From contig NW_017802836.1 of the NCBI RefSeq assembly GCF_001625305.1, positions 79,865-143,864 of the forward strand: 64,000 nucleotides of DNA. Reading direction: 5' to 3'. How positions within the stretch are numbered: position 1 is the stretch's first letter; every line of letters starts with the position of its first letter. Shown here one piece after another: positions 10,401 to 18,900 of the stretch. The notes beneath the pieces were generated by a model, which saw nothing but the letters and a program-made list of their open reading frames with translations, made no database searches and was not told the DNA's origin. The position numbers and the translations under genes are program-made. The stretch is from Branchiostoma belcheri. Taxonomy: Eukaryota > Chordata > Leptocardii > Amphioxiformes > Branchiostomatidae.

Positions 10401-12896
10401 GCTGTGTCCCTGAGAAATTCCCTTTATATGACTTTCGTCAGTCCATCCAGCTGTAAAATGGGTGCTTGACTTCAGTTGTGGAGGTAAAAGAGAGATGAAA
10501 AGGAATGGGCTCTGCCTTTCAATACCGTGTCCTAGACACTGTGGATCAACAACCCACTGCACCTACAGCCTCAAAAAGGCTACAGCACATCCTTTACTTT
10601 TCTACCTATAAGGTCCAACTAGTCTTCTCATGAAACTGTTAATATATAGTAATGTATACTTCTTTAAGTCATGTCATTAACATAGTGTTAATCATAAAAA
10701 AGGTACAGCTGCTTTGTTGTGAAAATTTTGTGTATGATTCCTCTCTCCAGGGTGCAAGTGCTTCTTTTCTGCGTGACGTGTTATTGCTATTTATTTGTGT
10801 TTAACCCCACAGGTTGTAGCATTACAGTATTCATCTAACAGTAAAATGTTGTGTATCTGCAGGGTGCAAGTGCCTGTTTTCTGCGTGACATCCCGTTCTC
10901 TGCGATCTACTTCCCTGTCTACGCTCACGGCAAAAAGTACCTGGCCGACGAGGACGGCCATGTCAGTATTCCCTCACTGCTCATAGCTGCTACCATTGCT
11001 GGTACGTCCACACTTTTTCCCTTTTTTTCTATCTCTTAGTATTCATGTTCTTTCTTGTCTTGTGGGACAGCAAGGTTGCTTATTTGCTGACAATGTTCCA
11101 GTACTGTGTGTTGCAGAGCTGGAAATACTTTTGCAGCTAACATTGAAAATAACCCACACCAGAAACATTTTACCTGCACTGCTCAGAAGTAAGGAACCAT
11201 GTATGCTACTAAAAACTGTTCAGAAGACTTTGCCATTACATTCATAGGTGGTAACACTGCTTTTATACTTCATAGGAGCAGCAAATAAGAGTCCACATAA
11301 ACCTACATGTACATGTACATAATTTTTTAAACCCAGTACATGGCCCAGTGCAGGTATATTGTAGACATCAGAAATACCTGTACAGGTCTGCTTCTACCTG
11401 CACTCACTTGCATATGCAGGTCGTATTTCCATCTCTGAAAGGCAACTTATATTTCATTTTCCACTGCATCCGTTAAACAAGAGGCACAGACAACCCCCTG
11501 ATCTGTTTTCCAATTTTGTCCCCCATGCCAGGTGCCCCGGCGGCATCCCTGGTCACACCTGCCGACGTGATCAAGACGAGACTCCAGGTGAAGGAACGAG
11601 AAGGCTTCACAGCCTACAAGGGTCTGTTTGACTGTGCCAGGAAAATCTGGGCTGAGGAGGGAGGCAAGGCCTTCTGGAAGGGAGCTCCTGGTGGGTTTTC
11701 ACATGTTGTTTTTAATACTGTTGTACTGAAAGAGTTAGTTAACTGAGAGGGGAGGGTTCAGGGCCTACAAGGGTCTGTTCGACTGTGCCAGGAAAATCTG
11801 GGCTGAGGAGGGGGGCAAGGCCTTCTGGAAGGGAGCTCCTGGTGGGTTCACACAAGTTAATTTTAAATTTAACTGTTGTATGGGAAGCGTTCGCATTTAG
11901 ATTATTGTATACTACGTAAACATAGAATACAACGTGGTGTATTCTGTATCACTCAAGGTTGCAACCCAACCGTACATTGTATGTAGCAACATCAATTCCA
12001 ACATCTGATTACATTCGAATTTTCAAAAGCAACACACTAGGCAAACCTGAAACGTGTTCAAATGATTCTATGAAAGCCAATATGTCAACTATTAGTCATT
12101 TGTAGAACCCTGTGTGATACTGCTAGTGTGATCACACAGGCCAGAACACCTGTACACGTGGCCCAGGTATGACATACTAGTAAATGTCTGTATGACGACT
12201 TCCTGAGACATCAAGACGGACTATCTTAAAATTTTGGAGATGATCGATACTTGAAACCTGCCTGAATAACGTGTTGTTATCCCCCAGCCCGTATGTTCCG
12301 TTCGTGCCCCCAGTTTGGTGTGACCCTGATGGTGTACGAGGTCTTACAGAGAACGTTCTACATCGACTTTGGTGGAAGGTAAGGCTTCAGAAATACATTC
12401 ATGGTGCTGTATTTTAAAGACTACCCCAGTACTCTAAAATTCATGAAATTTTGTTTCTTTTTTTTTGCTTTGTACCTGTATTTAGGTCTTCCTTACAACT
12501 AGCTTGCTTCTAAGTGAGAACCATTGACTATTATTATTAAGTACATGTACATCATCTATTGTAGGCAATTTGAAACAGATAACTTTCGTTATTTATGTAT
12601 GATATAGAGTTATTATATTGTTGAAAAGATGGCACTGGATATCATGAAAACCCTTAAATTGCTTTGTGTATTATGCATGACCTTTGTACTTTACCCCCAG
12701 GCGACCTGAAGGGTCAGAGGTCAAGAAGGCCCCGAGCATCATGGATCTCCCTCCACCGAATCCGGACCACATCGGCGGCTACCGCCTCGCAGTGGCCACG
12801 TTTGCCGGCATCGAGAGAAAGTTTGGTCTCGCCCTCCCCAAGTTCACCCCCTCAGAAATTATTCAGGCTCAAGTCAAAAAGGAGGTGAGATCATGA
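1465..12896 (+). CDS. SLC25A12/13: Mitochondrial Ca2+-binding aspartate/glutamate carrier (aralar/citrin), 5' partial
   Basis: Inner-membrane antiporter that exports aspartate in exchange for glutamate plus a proton for the malate-aspartate shuttle, with calcium sensed by N-terminal EF-hands on the intermembrane side. Exons: 1465-1580, 2012-2151, 2607-2753, 3314-3443, 3974-4067, 6097-6184, 6436-6517, 6861-7016, 8561-8613, one of 8993-9073 or 9570-9650, about 10163-10303, 10863-11001, 11532-11690, 12288-12378, 12701-12896. About 603 residues are visible. EF-hand loops [12 protein letters not shown] and [12 protein letters not shown] are present, as are the three carrier signatures [16 protein letters not shown] and PADVIKTR. 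The sequence aligns from memory with human SLC25A12/13 to near the C-terminus ([11 protein letters not shown], then KFGLALPKF). The first exon starts in mid-codon, so the 5' end is outside or unrecognised. The exon at 2012 ends at a GC donor, and the exon near 10163 lacks a clear AG acceptor. Assignment to one human paralogue is not possible; an ancestral single gene is likely. Confidence 0.95.
2137..2345 (+). repeat. Tandem duplication of an exon 3' end plus intron
   Basis: Two diverged copies of about 105 bp, starting near 2137 and 2245. Both contain CACACAGCTGYTGCAG, a GTGATTGGTTGT block, AGCCAATCAGAA and a GGATTGGTTA block. The first copy includes the last 15 nt of the carrier exon ending at 2151. 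The second carries the same exon-end sequence but lies in the intron. Confidence 0.75.
3141..3206 (+). repeat. Truncated duplicate of the carrier exon at 3314
   Basis: The first 66 nt of the exon at 3314-3443 occur here with one visible difference and with an upstream acceptor-like GTACAG. The copy then runs into unrelated sequence with no donor at the matching place. It encodes [18 protein letters not shown] as the real exon does, but cannot replace it. Confidence 0.85.
3660..3790 (-). repeat. tRNA-derived SINE fragment, antisense
   Basis: The reverse complement reads TGGTATTGTGGTTAGGGTCA followed by a GGTTCAGAATC block. These resemble the A and B boxes of a tRNA-related SINE head. Lies in a carrier intron. 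Confidence 0.55.
4126..4262. mobile_element. Hairpin MITE, family P1
   Basis: Inverted repeat whose arms contain GTTACTCAAGCAACT and GATTTTGGAAACGGTCA, mirrored by TTCCAAAATCATATCCAGTT and GCTTGAGTAGCTGC. The same family recurs at 9184, 47098 and 57078, with partial copies at 30530, 39335 and 56735. Short and non-coding, so non-autonomous. Confidence 0.75.
6546..6625. repeat. GT-rich simple repeat
   Basis: Imperfect GT/GTGC/GTAT microsatellite in a carrier intron. The open frames across it are composition artefacts. Confidence 0.85.
7094..8289 (+). mobile_element. Non-autonomous TIR DNA transposon, possibly hAT-like
   Basis: A 1196-bp element bounded by inverted termini CAGGGATCGAAAT and ATTTCGATCCCTG, each followed inward by multiple GTGCACC motifs, and flanked by the 5-bp direct repeat TAAGA (7089-7093 and 8290-8294). 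A diverged empty site exists nearby in the same intron (8378-8495), which supports the boundaries. Inside is a GC-richer block with a 133-residue frame (7650-8051) that starts [15 protein letters not shown], is rich in Ser and acidic residues, and ends near a KRLR stretch. The Q-x-x-L-x-x-F-L start recalls N-termini of some hAT-derived proteins, but no transposase core is present. Family assignment is tentative, since hAT elements normally make 8-bp duplications. Confidence 0.75.
8378..8495 (+). repeat. Intronic tandem copy of the transposon target region
   Basis: This segment repeats 7023-7093 joined to 8290-8345: both contain CAGTAGATTTTGTCATACAT, ACTAGTAAG and AGTATATCTT. It represents the pre-insertion arrangement for the element at 7094-8289. 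Confidence 0.75.
8993..9073 (+). CDS. SLC25A12/13: Alternative exon 1 of the aspartate/glutamate carrier
   Basis: An 81-nt exon (27 codons, phase 0 at both ends) with acceptor TTGCCTTGTAG and donor GTAAGT. It encodes [14 protein letters not shown], then [13 protein letters not shown]. It occupies the same place in the protein as the exon at 9570-9650, the end of transmembrane helix 2 through the start of helix 3, and matches it codon for codon in length. It diverges more from the remembered human sequence than its partner does. Confidence 0.85.
9184..9415. mobile_element. Hairpin MITE, family P1, between the two alternative exons
   Basis: Left arm has GTTACTCATGCAACTGGAT and GATTTTGAAAACTGTC. 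The mirrored right arm has GACAGTTTTCAAAATC and ATCCAGTTGCTTGAGTAAC. It lies exactly between the alternative carrier exons at 8993 and 9570. Confidence 0.75.
9570..9650 (+). CDS. SLC25A12/13: Alternative exon 2 of the aspartate/glutamate carrier
   Basis: An 81-nt exon with the same phase as 8993-9073, acceptor GTCCACAG and donor GTAAGT. It encodes [14 protein letters not shown], then [13 protein letters not shown], very close to human VNDFVRDKFT and LPAEVLAGGC. Including both exons would keep frame but duplicate a helix junction, so mutually exclusive use is likely. Confidence 0.88.
9808..9962. mobile_element. Short palindromic element
   Basis: Termini TAGCCTGGGTGCCAGAC and GTCTGGCACCCATGCTA are inverted copies of each other about 120 bp apart, in a carrier intron. 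Non-coding MITE-like hairpin. Confidence 0.7.
10311..10613 (+). mobile_element. tRNA-derived SINE, nearly complete
   Basis: Begins a few bases after the exon ending at 10303. A B-box-like GGTTCGAATCC lies at about 10373, followed by a central CCAGCTGTAAAATGGGTGC and a 3' part with CACTGTGGATCAACAACCCA. The 3' part recurs in the ACE intron at 23782-23940. Confidence 0.7.
10751..10780 (+). repeat. Truncated duplicate of the carrier exon at 10863
   Basis: The 5' 30 nt of exon 10863-11001 with its CCAG acceptor is repeated here (GGTGCAAGTGCTTCTTTTCT, then GCGTGACG) and then diverges. No donor follows, so it is a decoy or relic. Confidence 0.75.
11760..11850 (+). repeat. Truncated duplicate of the 3' half of the carrier exon at 11532
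   Basis: Near-identical to the last 85-90 nt of exon 11532-11690 plus its donor (GGGAGCTCCTGGTGGGTT), lying 70 nt downstream. It lacks an acceptor at its left edge. Confidence 0.85.
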
Positions 12897-12943
12897 ATTT
12901 GTACCCAGAGATCTTAAAATTTAAATTTTAAGTCTAACGTAAT

Positions 12944-13040
12944 AATAAAAAAGCATTCATCAGTATAAGTTATTAAGTGTGCATGTCAGATAGATTGTAT
13001 AGTGTTTAGATATTCATGTCATTGACTTCAGAAGAATAAA
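12944..13040 (+). terminator. Polyadenylation signals of the carrier gene
   Basis: AATAAA at 12944-12949 and again at 13035-13040, soon after the carrier stop codon. Confidence 0.55.
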
Positions 13041-13227
13041 GGTGCCAGAAGCTAAGACATTGCAGTAAAATTGAACAAATTCCTCTGTGTGAAATTATTT
13101 CACGAATAATTATATACTTTGATTTTTTGTGCTTAACCAGTCTATTGATGACTTTTATTTGCTTACATTCTTGTTTTATCTTCACGTTGGATTTATTGGT
13201 AAAAAAATGTCTCTTGTGTTATTCTAG

Positions 13228-13248
13228 GTCGGAGTTCAAGCGAGTTGA
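13228..13248 (+). CDS. SLC25A12/13: Possible alternative last coding exon of the carrier
   Basis: The exon at 12701 reads through AAGGAG|GTGAGA to a stop at 12894-12896, giving the ending KKEVRS. The same GTGAG is a strong donor. Splicing to the acceptor TTATTCTAG would add VGVQAS and stop at 13248. Which form is used cannot be told from sequence. Confidence 0.35.
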   Translation, partial: VGVQAS

Positions 13249-13317
13249 GAAGTCTCCAACAAACAGCACAACCAAGCAGCGGAATTATCGATATCAAGTG
13301 ACCTTTGACCACTTCTA

Positions 13318-13363
13318 TCCCACAATGCAGCACAGTAACGCTTCAAGGCACTGCATTGTGGGA
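13318..13363. repeat. Perfect 13-bp-arm hairpin
   Basis: TCCCACAATGCAG and CTGCATTGTGGGA flank a 20-nt loop, with weaker outer pairing (GTGACC and GGTCAC). Just downstream of the carrier's possible alternative last exon. Confidence 0.7.
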
Positions 13364-13755
13364 ATCGGTCACATGACAGCGCTTTTCTCAGTCGATTTGA
13401 TGAAATGGCCTGGGGGGGGGGGTAATGTTGACATAATTTTTCTTGTCGTTATGTTTGGATAATCAGTCAGGGTTTCTCCATAACATTACAATACGTAGGA
13501 AAAATAATGATTTTTGGGATTACTCCATTCATATTTTCCCAATAGTACCTCAATCATAGAAAGGCAATAAAAAACATGGTTTGTGAAAAAAATGTCTCCA
13601 TGACAAATATAGAAAGGCAAACAATTCAGGAAAACAAGATGAAAACAGGAGGAAACTTGACTATAGAAAAGGCGATTTGTATCAATTAAAGTTAATATAT
13701 CACTGGACTGAAATGTGGTATTCTTTAGTATCTACTTGACATGCAGGGATCTACC

Positions 13756-14011
13756 AGCACGTCGGCAGAACGTACTGCACCTGCGCAGAACCCCGTATTT
13801 TCGTGTTTTTCGTTGGGTTTTTGGTCAACGTTGCATCAGAATTTTGCCTGCTGCAGAGGGTATTCTTTCTGACATAACATTTGGAAACTACTGTCGAAAT
13901 GCTAACCTTATATGAGCGAATACAACCTTATATGAGACATTCTGCTGAAGTGCTATGTACTACAATACATTACGGGTTTTGTGCAGGTGCAGTACGTTCT
14001 GCCGACATGCT
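13756..14011. mobile_element. MITE with 9-bp target duplication, Mutator-like
   Basis: A 256-bp element with inverted arms of about 48 bp containing GTCGGCAGAACGTACTGCAC and its mirror. It is flanked by identical 9-bp repeats GGATCTACC (13747-13755 and 14012-14020). A 9-bp duplication fits Mutator-type transposases. No transposase is encoded. Confidence 0.8.
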
Positions 14012-15059
14012 GGATCTACCAAATGTGGTTTGACTTATAGCAGAGTTCTCACCAGGATTTTTCGCAGTGTAAAGTTCAGGTACAGAAGGGTAACTTTCTG
14101 CTGTGCAAGCCACACATCCAGTCCCAAAGACATAAACCACAGTAGGGGATTCGCCCTTAAAAGATTTTGAAACTCACAACCCTCGGAGACACTATTTCCT
14201 GGTCTATGATGGGCAAATTTTGTGTTATGTAAGAGACAAATTTTCTGTTATGTTTCCCCTGTGTTAAAGCTTCAAATTGATGTCAAATTTTAATTTGTTG
14301 GAAGATTTGTAGGTTCTCCCAAGATTTGTAGGTTCTCCCAGGGTTCTCCCAAAAAAGAAACACACCTATGCTGCTCACAAGGGGGCTAAATCACAGCATA
14401 GGGGGTCCAAATCACAGTTTAGGGGGGCCTTACAATAAAACAGTTAGTTGAGAACACTGCATGTGACTAAACATACAGTAAACCGGTGAAGGGCAAGCTA
14501 TCCACTTTCTATTAACTTATGCTGTAAAAATGATCACTTTTTAGTTAATCCCAACAAATAACGGTTTACCATTGCTGAACAAGTACAGGCCTTTGAAAGA
14601 CATATCCTCATTGCTAATACATAGTAAATTGTATTAAAGTTGGGGTTAACGTTTACATATTAGTACGGGCACATGTATAGAGTATACCATTTGTTGAAGG
14701 GTTGTTACGACTTTCTTGGTGCCCACTGTACGTATGTTAAGCACAAACCAGGATGCAGTGATTTTCAGTACTGTATAAAGTTATACAATATGGCTACCTT
14801 TGATTGATAGTACAATGAAAAGATGAAGACTTCTTAAAATGTATAGTTGAAATTGAAAATATGGAAAATAAAAGTGCAAATTACAACATTGTTGATTGAG
14901 AAGATGATTATTTTTTCATTCAAGCACATGTTAATTAACGTTTAATCATCATAATGACACTGGTAACGTTATAGGGTACTTCTGTTCTATTCTCTCTGTC
15001 CTATATAAGTAAATTGGCCAGACAGAAAACATGCTAGATGACCAATCCCCCTGCCATGT

Positions 15060-15116
15060 TATCTATTTCAATTTCTACTCTTTCCAGCCGCTTCGCGAAG
15101 CTTGGTAGAGGCTAGC
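15060..15116. mobile_element. Hairpin MITE fragment, family P2
   Basis: Contains TTTCTACTCTTTCCAGCCGC and AGCTTGGTAGAGGCTAG, matching the right arm of the complete copy at 22472-22680. Confidence 0.6.
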
Positions 15117-15359
15117 CTCCTGTGTTAGATAAGTGAAAGTTCATAGTTCAATAGTGACTCATCATATATGAGACCTCACCTGTTGCCTTCAACTTTAGTC
15201 TAGATGCGTTCTTTTATTTTAGATTTTTTATAAAAATTAATTTAGATGCTTTTGTCTTTTTTTTTTATTCCAACATGTAATCACCAGACGTGGTGACGAC
15301 ACACTCAAGTTTTATCAACTTATATTAATGCCGCCACCAACACAGGGAACAAATACATG

Positions 15360-15500
15360 ACAGGACAATACTCATTTTCACCTGAGCGAAGTGAGGAAAG
15401 TCGTGTTAAGTGCCATTCCCAAGGGCACAATATCGGTGGCATGTCAGGACTCGAACCCGGGACCTCTTGGTTCCGAGTCGCGCACTCTGCCGCACCCCAC
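15360..15500 (-). repeat. tRNA-derived SINE, antisense
   Basis: The reverse complement carries GCAGAGTGCGCGACTCGGA and a B-box-like GGTTCGAGTCC, typical of a tRNA-related SINE head. Confidence 0.65.
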
Positions 15501-15967
15501 CTTCAACCTTCCAAAACGGATCAGAGCTTTGACGCAAAAGTTAAGCCGCTAGCTGGTTGAGTTTCTAGCCTGGCTAAAATCGCGTCCCTAGCGACTACCC
15601 CACCCGACAGTTGCCGGCCCCGAGACGTCAGGTGTCCATTCTTCCTCTCAACCCCTTAACCTGCACTGCACAATGTGCCGACCTGAACATAGAGCCATAA
15701 AGGGGGTAAACCATTAATCATCTAGAGGGGAGGTGGTAAAGATCAGTGCTATTTGCCGTATTTTATCAGTGTCAATCTAAACACAAATTTCAGTAAAAAT
15801 CATCTTATTGGTTTTCTCCTTTACTCTTCTTCATACACAAATAGTAGATGTAAACGTTAAGTGCTTGGAGGACAAAGCGCGAGTGAAATGGTACGTCCAG
15901 TGTAAACACAACGCCCCTTCAGGACCTAACAGTCATAGCCAGGACACCCAAAGGTTGAGTCGCCGAC

Positions 15968-18900
15968 ATGCCGGGCCTATCCACGCCTGTTTTAGCCGTT
16001 CTTCTGGCGGTTTTTATCCTGAGTGTAGCGGGAACACCCAGCACGGACGAAGCTGCAGCGACAGAGTGGTTAGAGTGGTACAACACTCGGGCTCAGGATG
16101 TCTACTACAAGAGTTCGGTCGCCTCCTGGGCCTACAACACAAACATCACAGACGAAACGCAGCAGAGACAGGTAAGTTTAAAGCATATCCTTTTCCAAAA
16201 CTCCCACGCGATGACTGAATTTAGAACAGATTTAGTAGCAGGATGATGCAATTGTACAAGTGTGATGTTACTATTTCCGTCCTTTTGTGTTTCCGTTTTG
16301 GAGGTTCTATCCGTGAAAGTCCCAACCGTACACGTATATTTGTCAGGATATTTGTATAATTGCTAAGTGAAGCGAACAATCCATTTCTAAATGCCAAATC
16401 TGAACGGCATTATAGCATAGACAACAGCATTATACAGTACCACCTCAGTTAATACTCCCCATGGACATTGCTATATAAGATCGCACCACTTTTTAATATC
16501 TATAAGAGTAGGGGTCCTTCCCGGTGTGAGTGGTTCAAACCTTACAGTCCCATATGGCCAGGCCCGGGGTCGCATTGAAGTCACCCGAGTTAGCGCCGAA
16601 TGGCAGCCGCTCCAGACACTGGCGATTCAGTCTCATCAAATTCAAGCTCCTCAAAATTTTGCCCTAGGCTTCAAGGAGATAGTAGCCGGTCCGCTCAATA
16701 ACAAAAACAGTCATGGGCAGGGTTGGAGGGGGGTGGCAGACACTCGCCTTGACCCGAACCTGTTGAGTACCGTGTAACCAAATCCACCTGTTCAGTCAAA
16801 AACTGTCTTCTATTTTTCTTGGCCGGGTTTTAGGTTTTCTCATGATTTTGGCTGTCAAACTGTCCTGATGTAGTCTAGAGGTTTCAAACCTGCTAAAAGA
16901 AACAAACAAACCCACAAAGGTACTTTACCTGCCACGCCTACTGTTTAAATATTCTTCCCAACATTGGGACAAGGTTTTGCTGGGTAACGTCTTAGCAGAG
17001 GTCGTTGCTACTATTATATAAAGGCATGATAAATCATTTACTAGGCTATATGAATAGCGAAGTCTCCATTTAAAAGTCATTATTGACACAACAGCCGTTG
17101 CAAACGAGTTTTGTATTACCGTGCCCATGACATTGCTTTGACACGCCAGTGTCTCCGATTGCACCATCCGGGCTGAATTTGTGAGCCTGTTTTTCTCTCC
17201 CTTTTGTGACTGTCACAAACATATCAGAAATGAAGTTAAGGCTCGGACTTTGAAGAAAACAAATAAAGAACAATGAAGGAAGCCATTTACATCAGGGCCC
17301 ATCACCCTACATTGAACCGCGACGGGGGCCGACATCGTCTACCAGATACCTTTGACCCAGTGTTGAAAGCTTCACTGGGTCAGTCTACTAGTCTACTGAG
17401 GAAGACCAGAGTGACTGGTCGAAAGCTCTAGGTGAGAGAATTTTTTGTGTTGGACCAAAAGTTTTAACTTTAAACAAATAAAGAACAAATGTCGACTGAA
17501 CGAAATGCCGAAGGACAGCATAGAATTAGAAGAAACATTATGCACCAACCCTCAACAGTATGAAAAACGCACCGCCCCTTGACACGAGTGCCCCCTTCCC
17601 TATGATCCTTCCTGACACTCCCCTAAGGTTTTGCCCTCATGAGGACAGCCCATCTCATTTCGGGGTACATTTTTCCGTGATCCAGGTTAAAATCGATTGA
17701 AGGTCATATTAGATGTGGTCATTGCTTTGGAAAATCGTTCAACTAACTGTGAAGGAATTTTCTGCGCCAATGACCGTGCCTTTTAGAGTAGAAGATTTGC
17801 AACAACCTTTATACCATAAGTGCCCTGTTTGTAATGGTTTAGCGATAACGAGACTGAATTGAGGTACAGTAAGCCAATGATTCTAGAAACACATTAAAGT
17901 GGTTTTGTATGGCTAGTCAAAGTTTTAAAACATGATGAAATTCCTTTCGTCAATTTCACACTAATCTTTTAAAGTTTGATGCAATACATAGGCACAGATG
18001 ACAGACAGGTATACCACTTTGCCTAGCTAGCTATAGACCTACATTCAAGTGGCTACATATGCTTGTTTGAATTGCTGGAATTATTAAGGATCTGTCTTGT
18101 ACACGCGGGGATCGGCTTTTAAGTCTACGGAATTTTCCCACTAACGCTTGTAAGCTGTATATGTAAGATTCATTGAGCAGTACAAATAAATAGGAATGTT
18201 CAAAAACACGTCAAAAATGAGTCGAAGCCTAACTCCGTTAGAGGGTATTGAAGAGTGCCCCTTGTCAGCTATCCTGTGTACCTGTCAACACTCTAGGACT
18301 ATTATTCCAGGAGGATCTACCTGTTTCTGAAGGACCTGTTTTAACCTATCTACATGAGAAGAGAACATCGAAACCTAAGCCTTTGATTGGAGAGTAAGGC
18401 CACGCCGATTTAATTTTATGGATAACATCCTCTGAAGACCCCCAAACTAGTGCGCGCGGGCGAATAAAAAAAATTCCGGCAAAAAATAAAAATGCTACTA
18501 AACCACAGGAATACAAAGCTGGTATTGTGAATTTGCGGCAGTACTTAGCAACGTATACGACATGCTGGCTTTTTGCGGCATTTATGAATCGGTACTGTAC
18601 TTATGTACTGAGTTCTTGAGTCGCGGAGCTTCGAATTCGATAGCCTGGGTGCTCGGCTCCGTATTGTCGCTAACTACCATGGACTACCCAGGCCTAGAGC
18701 CAGGCTAGAGCCTCGGTGGACCTTTTTTTTTTTTTTGAGGGCGACAGGCGAAAATCAATGCGCGCGCGGATGTCATCCATAAAATTAAGTCAGTGTGGCC
18801 TAATGGTCCCCTCGGGATTACCGTACTTTTCCCTGCACCTGTATCATGTTAGAACCGTACCCGTCTCTGCCAGACGTCCATGGTGAACTCTAATCTTTTG

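Larger units (their letters stand above)
12897..15967. other. Carrier-ACE intergenic region
   Basis: About 3 kb between the carrier stop and the ACE start. It holds the carrier 3' end, a small hairpin at 13318, a MITE with a 9-bp target duplication at 13756, a hairpin-family fragment near 15060 and an antisense SINE near 15360. No other coding exon was recognised. The ACE promoter should lie in the last few hundred bases, but no clear TATA box was seen. Confidence 0.7.
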
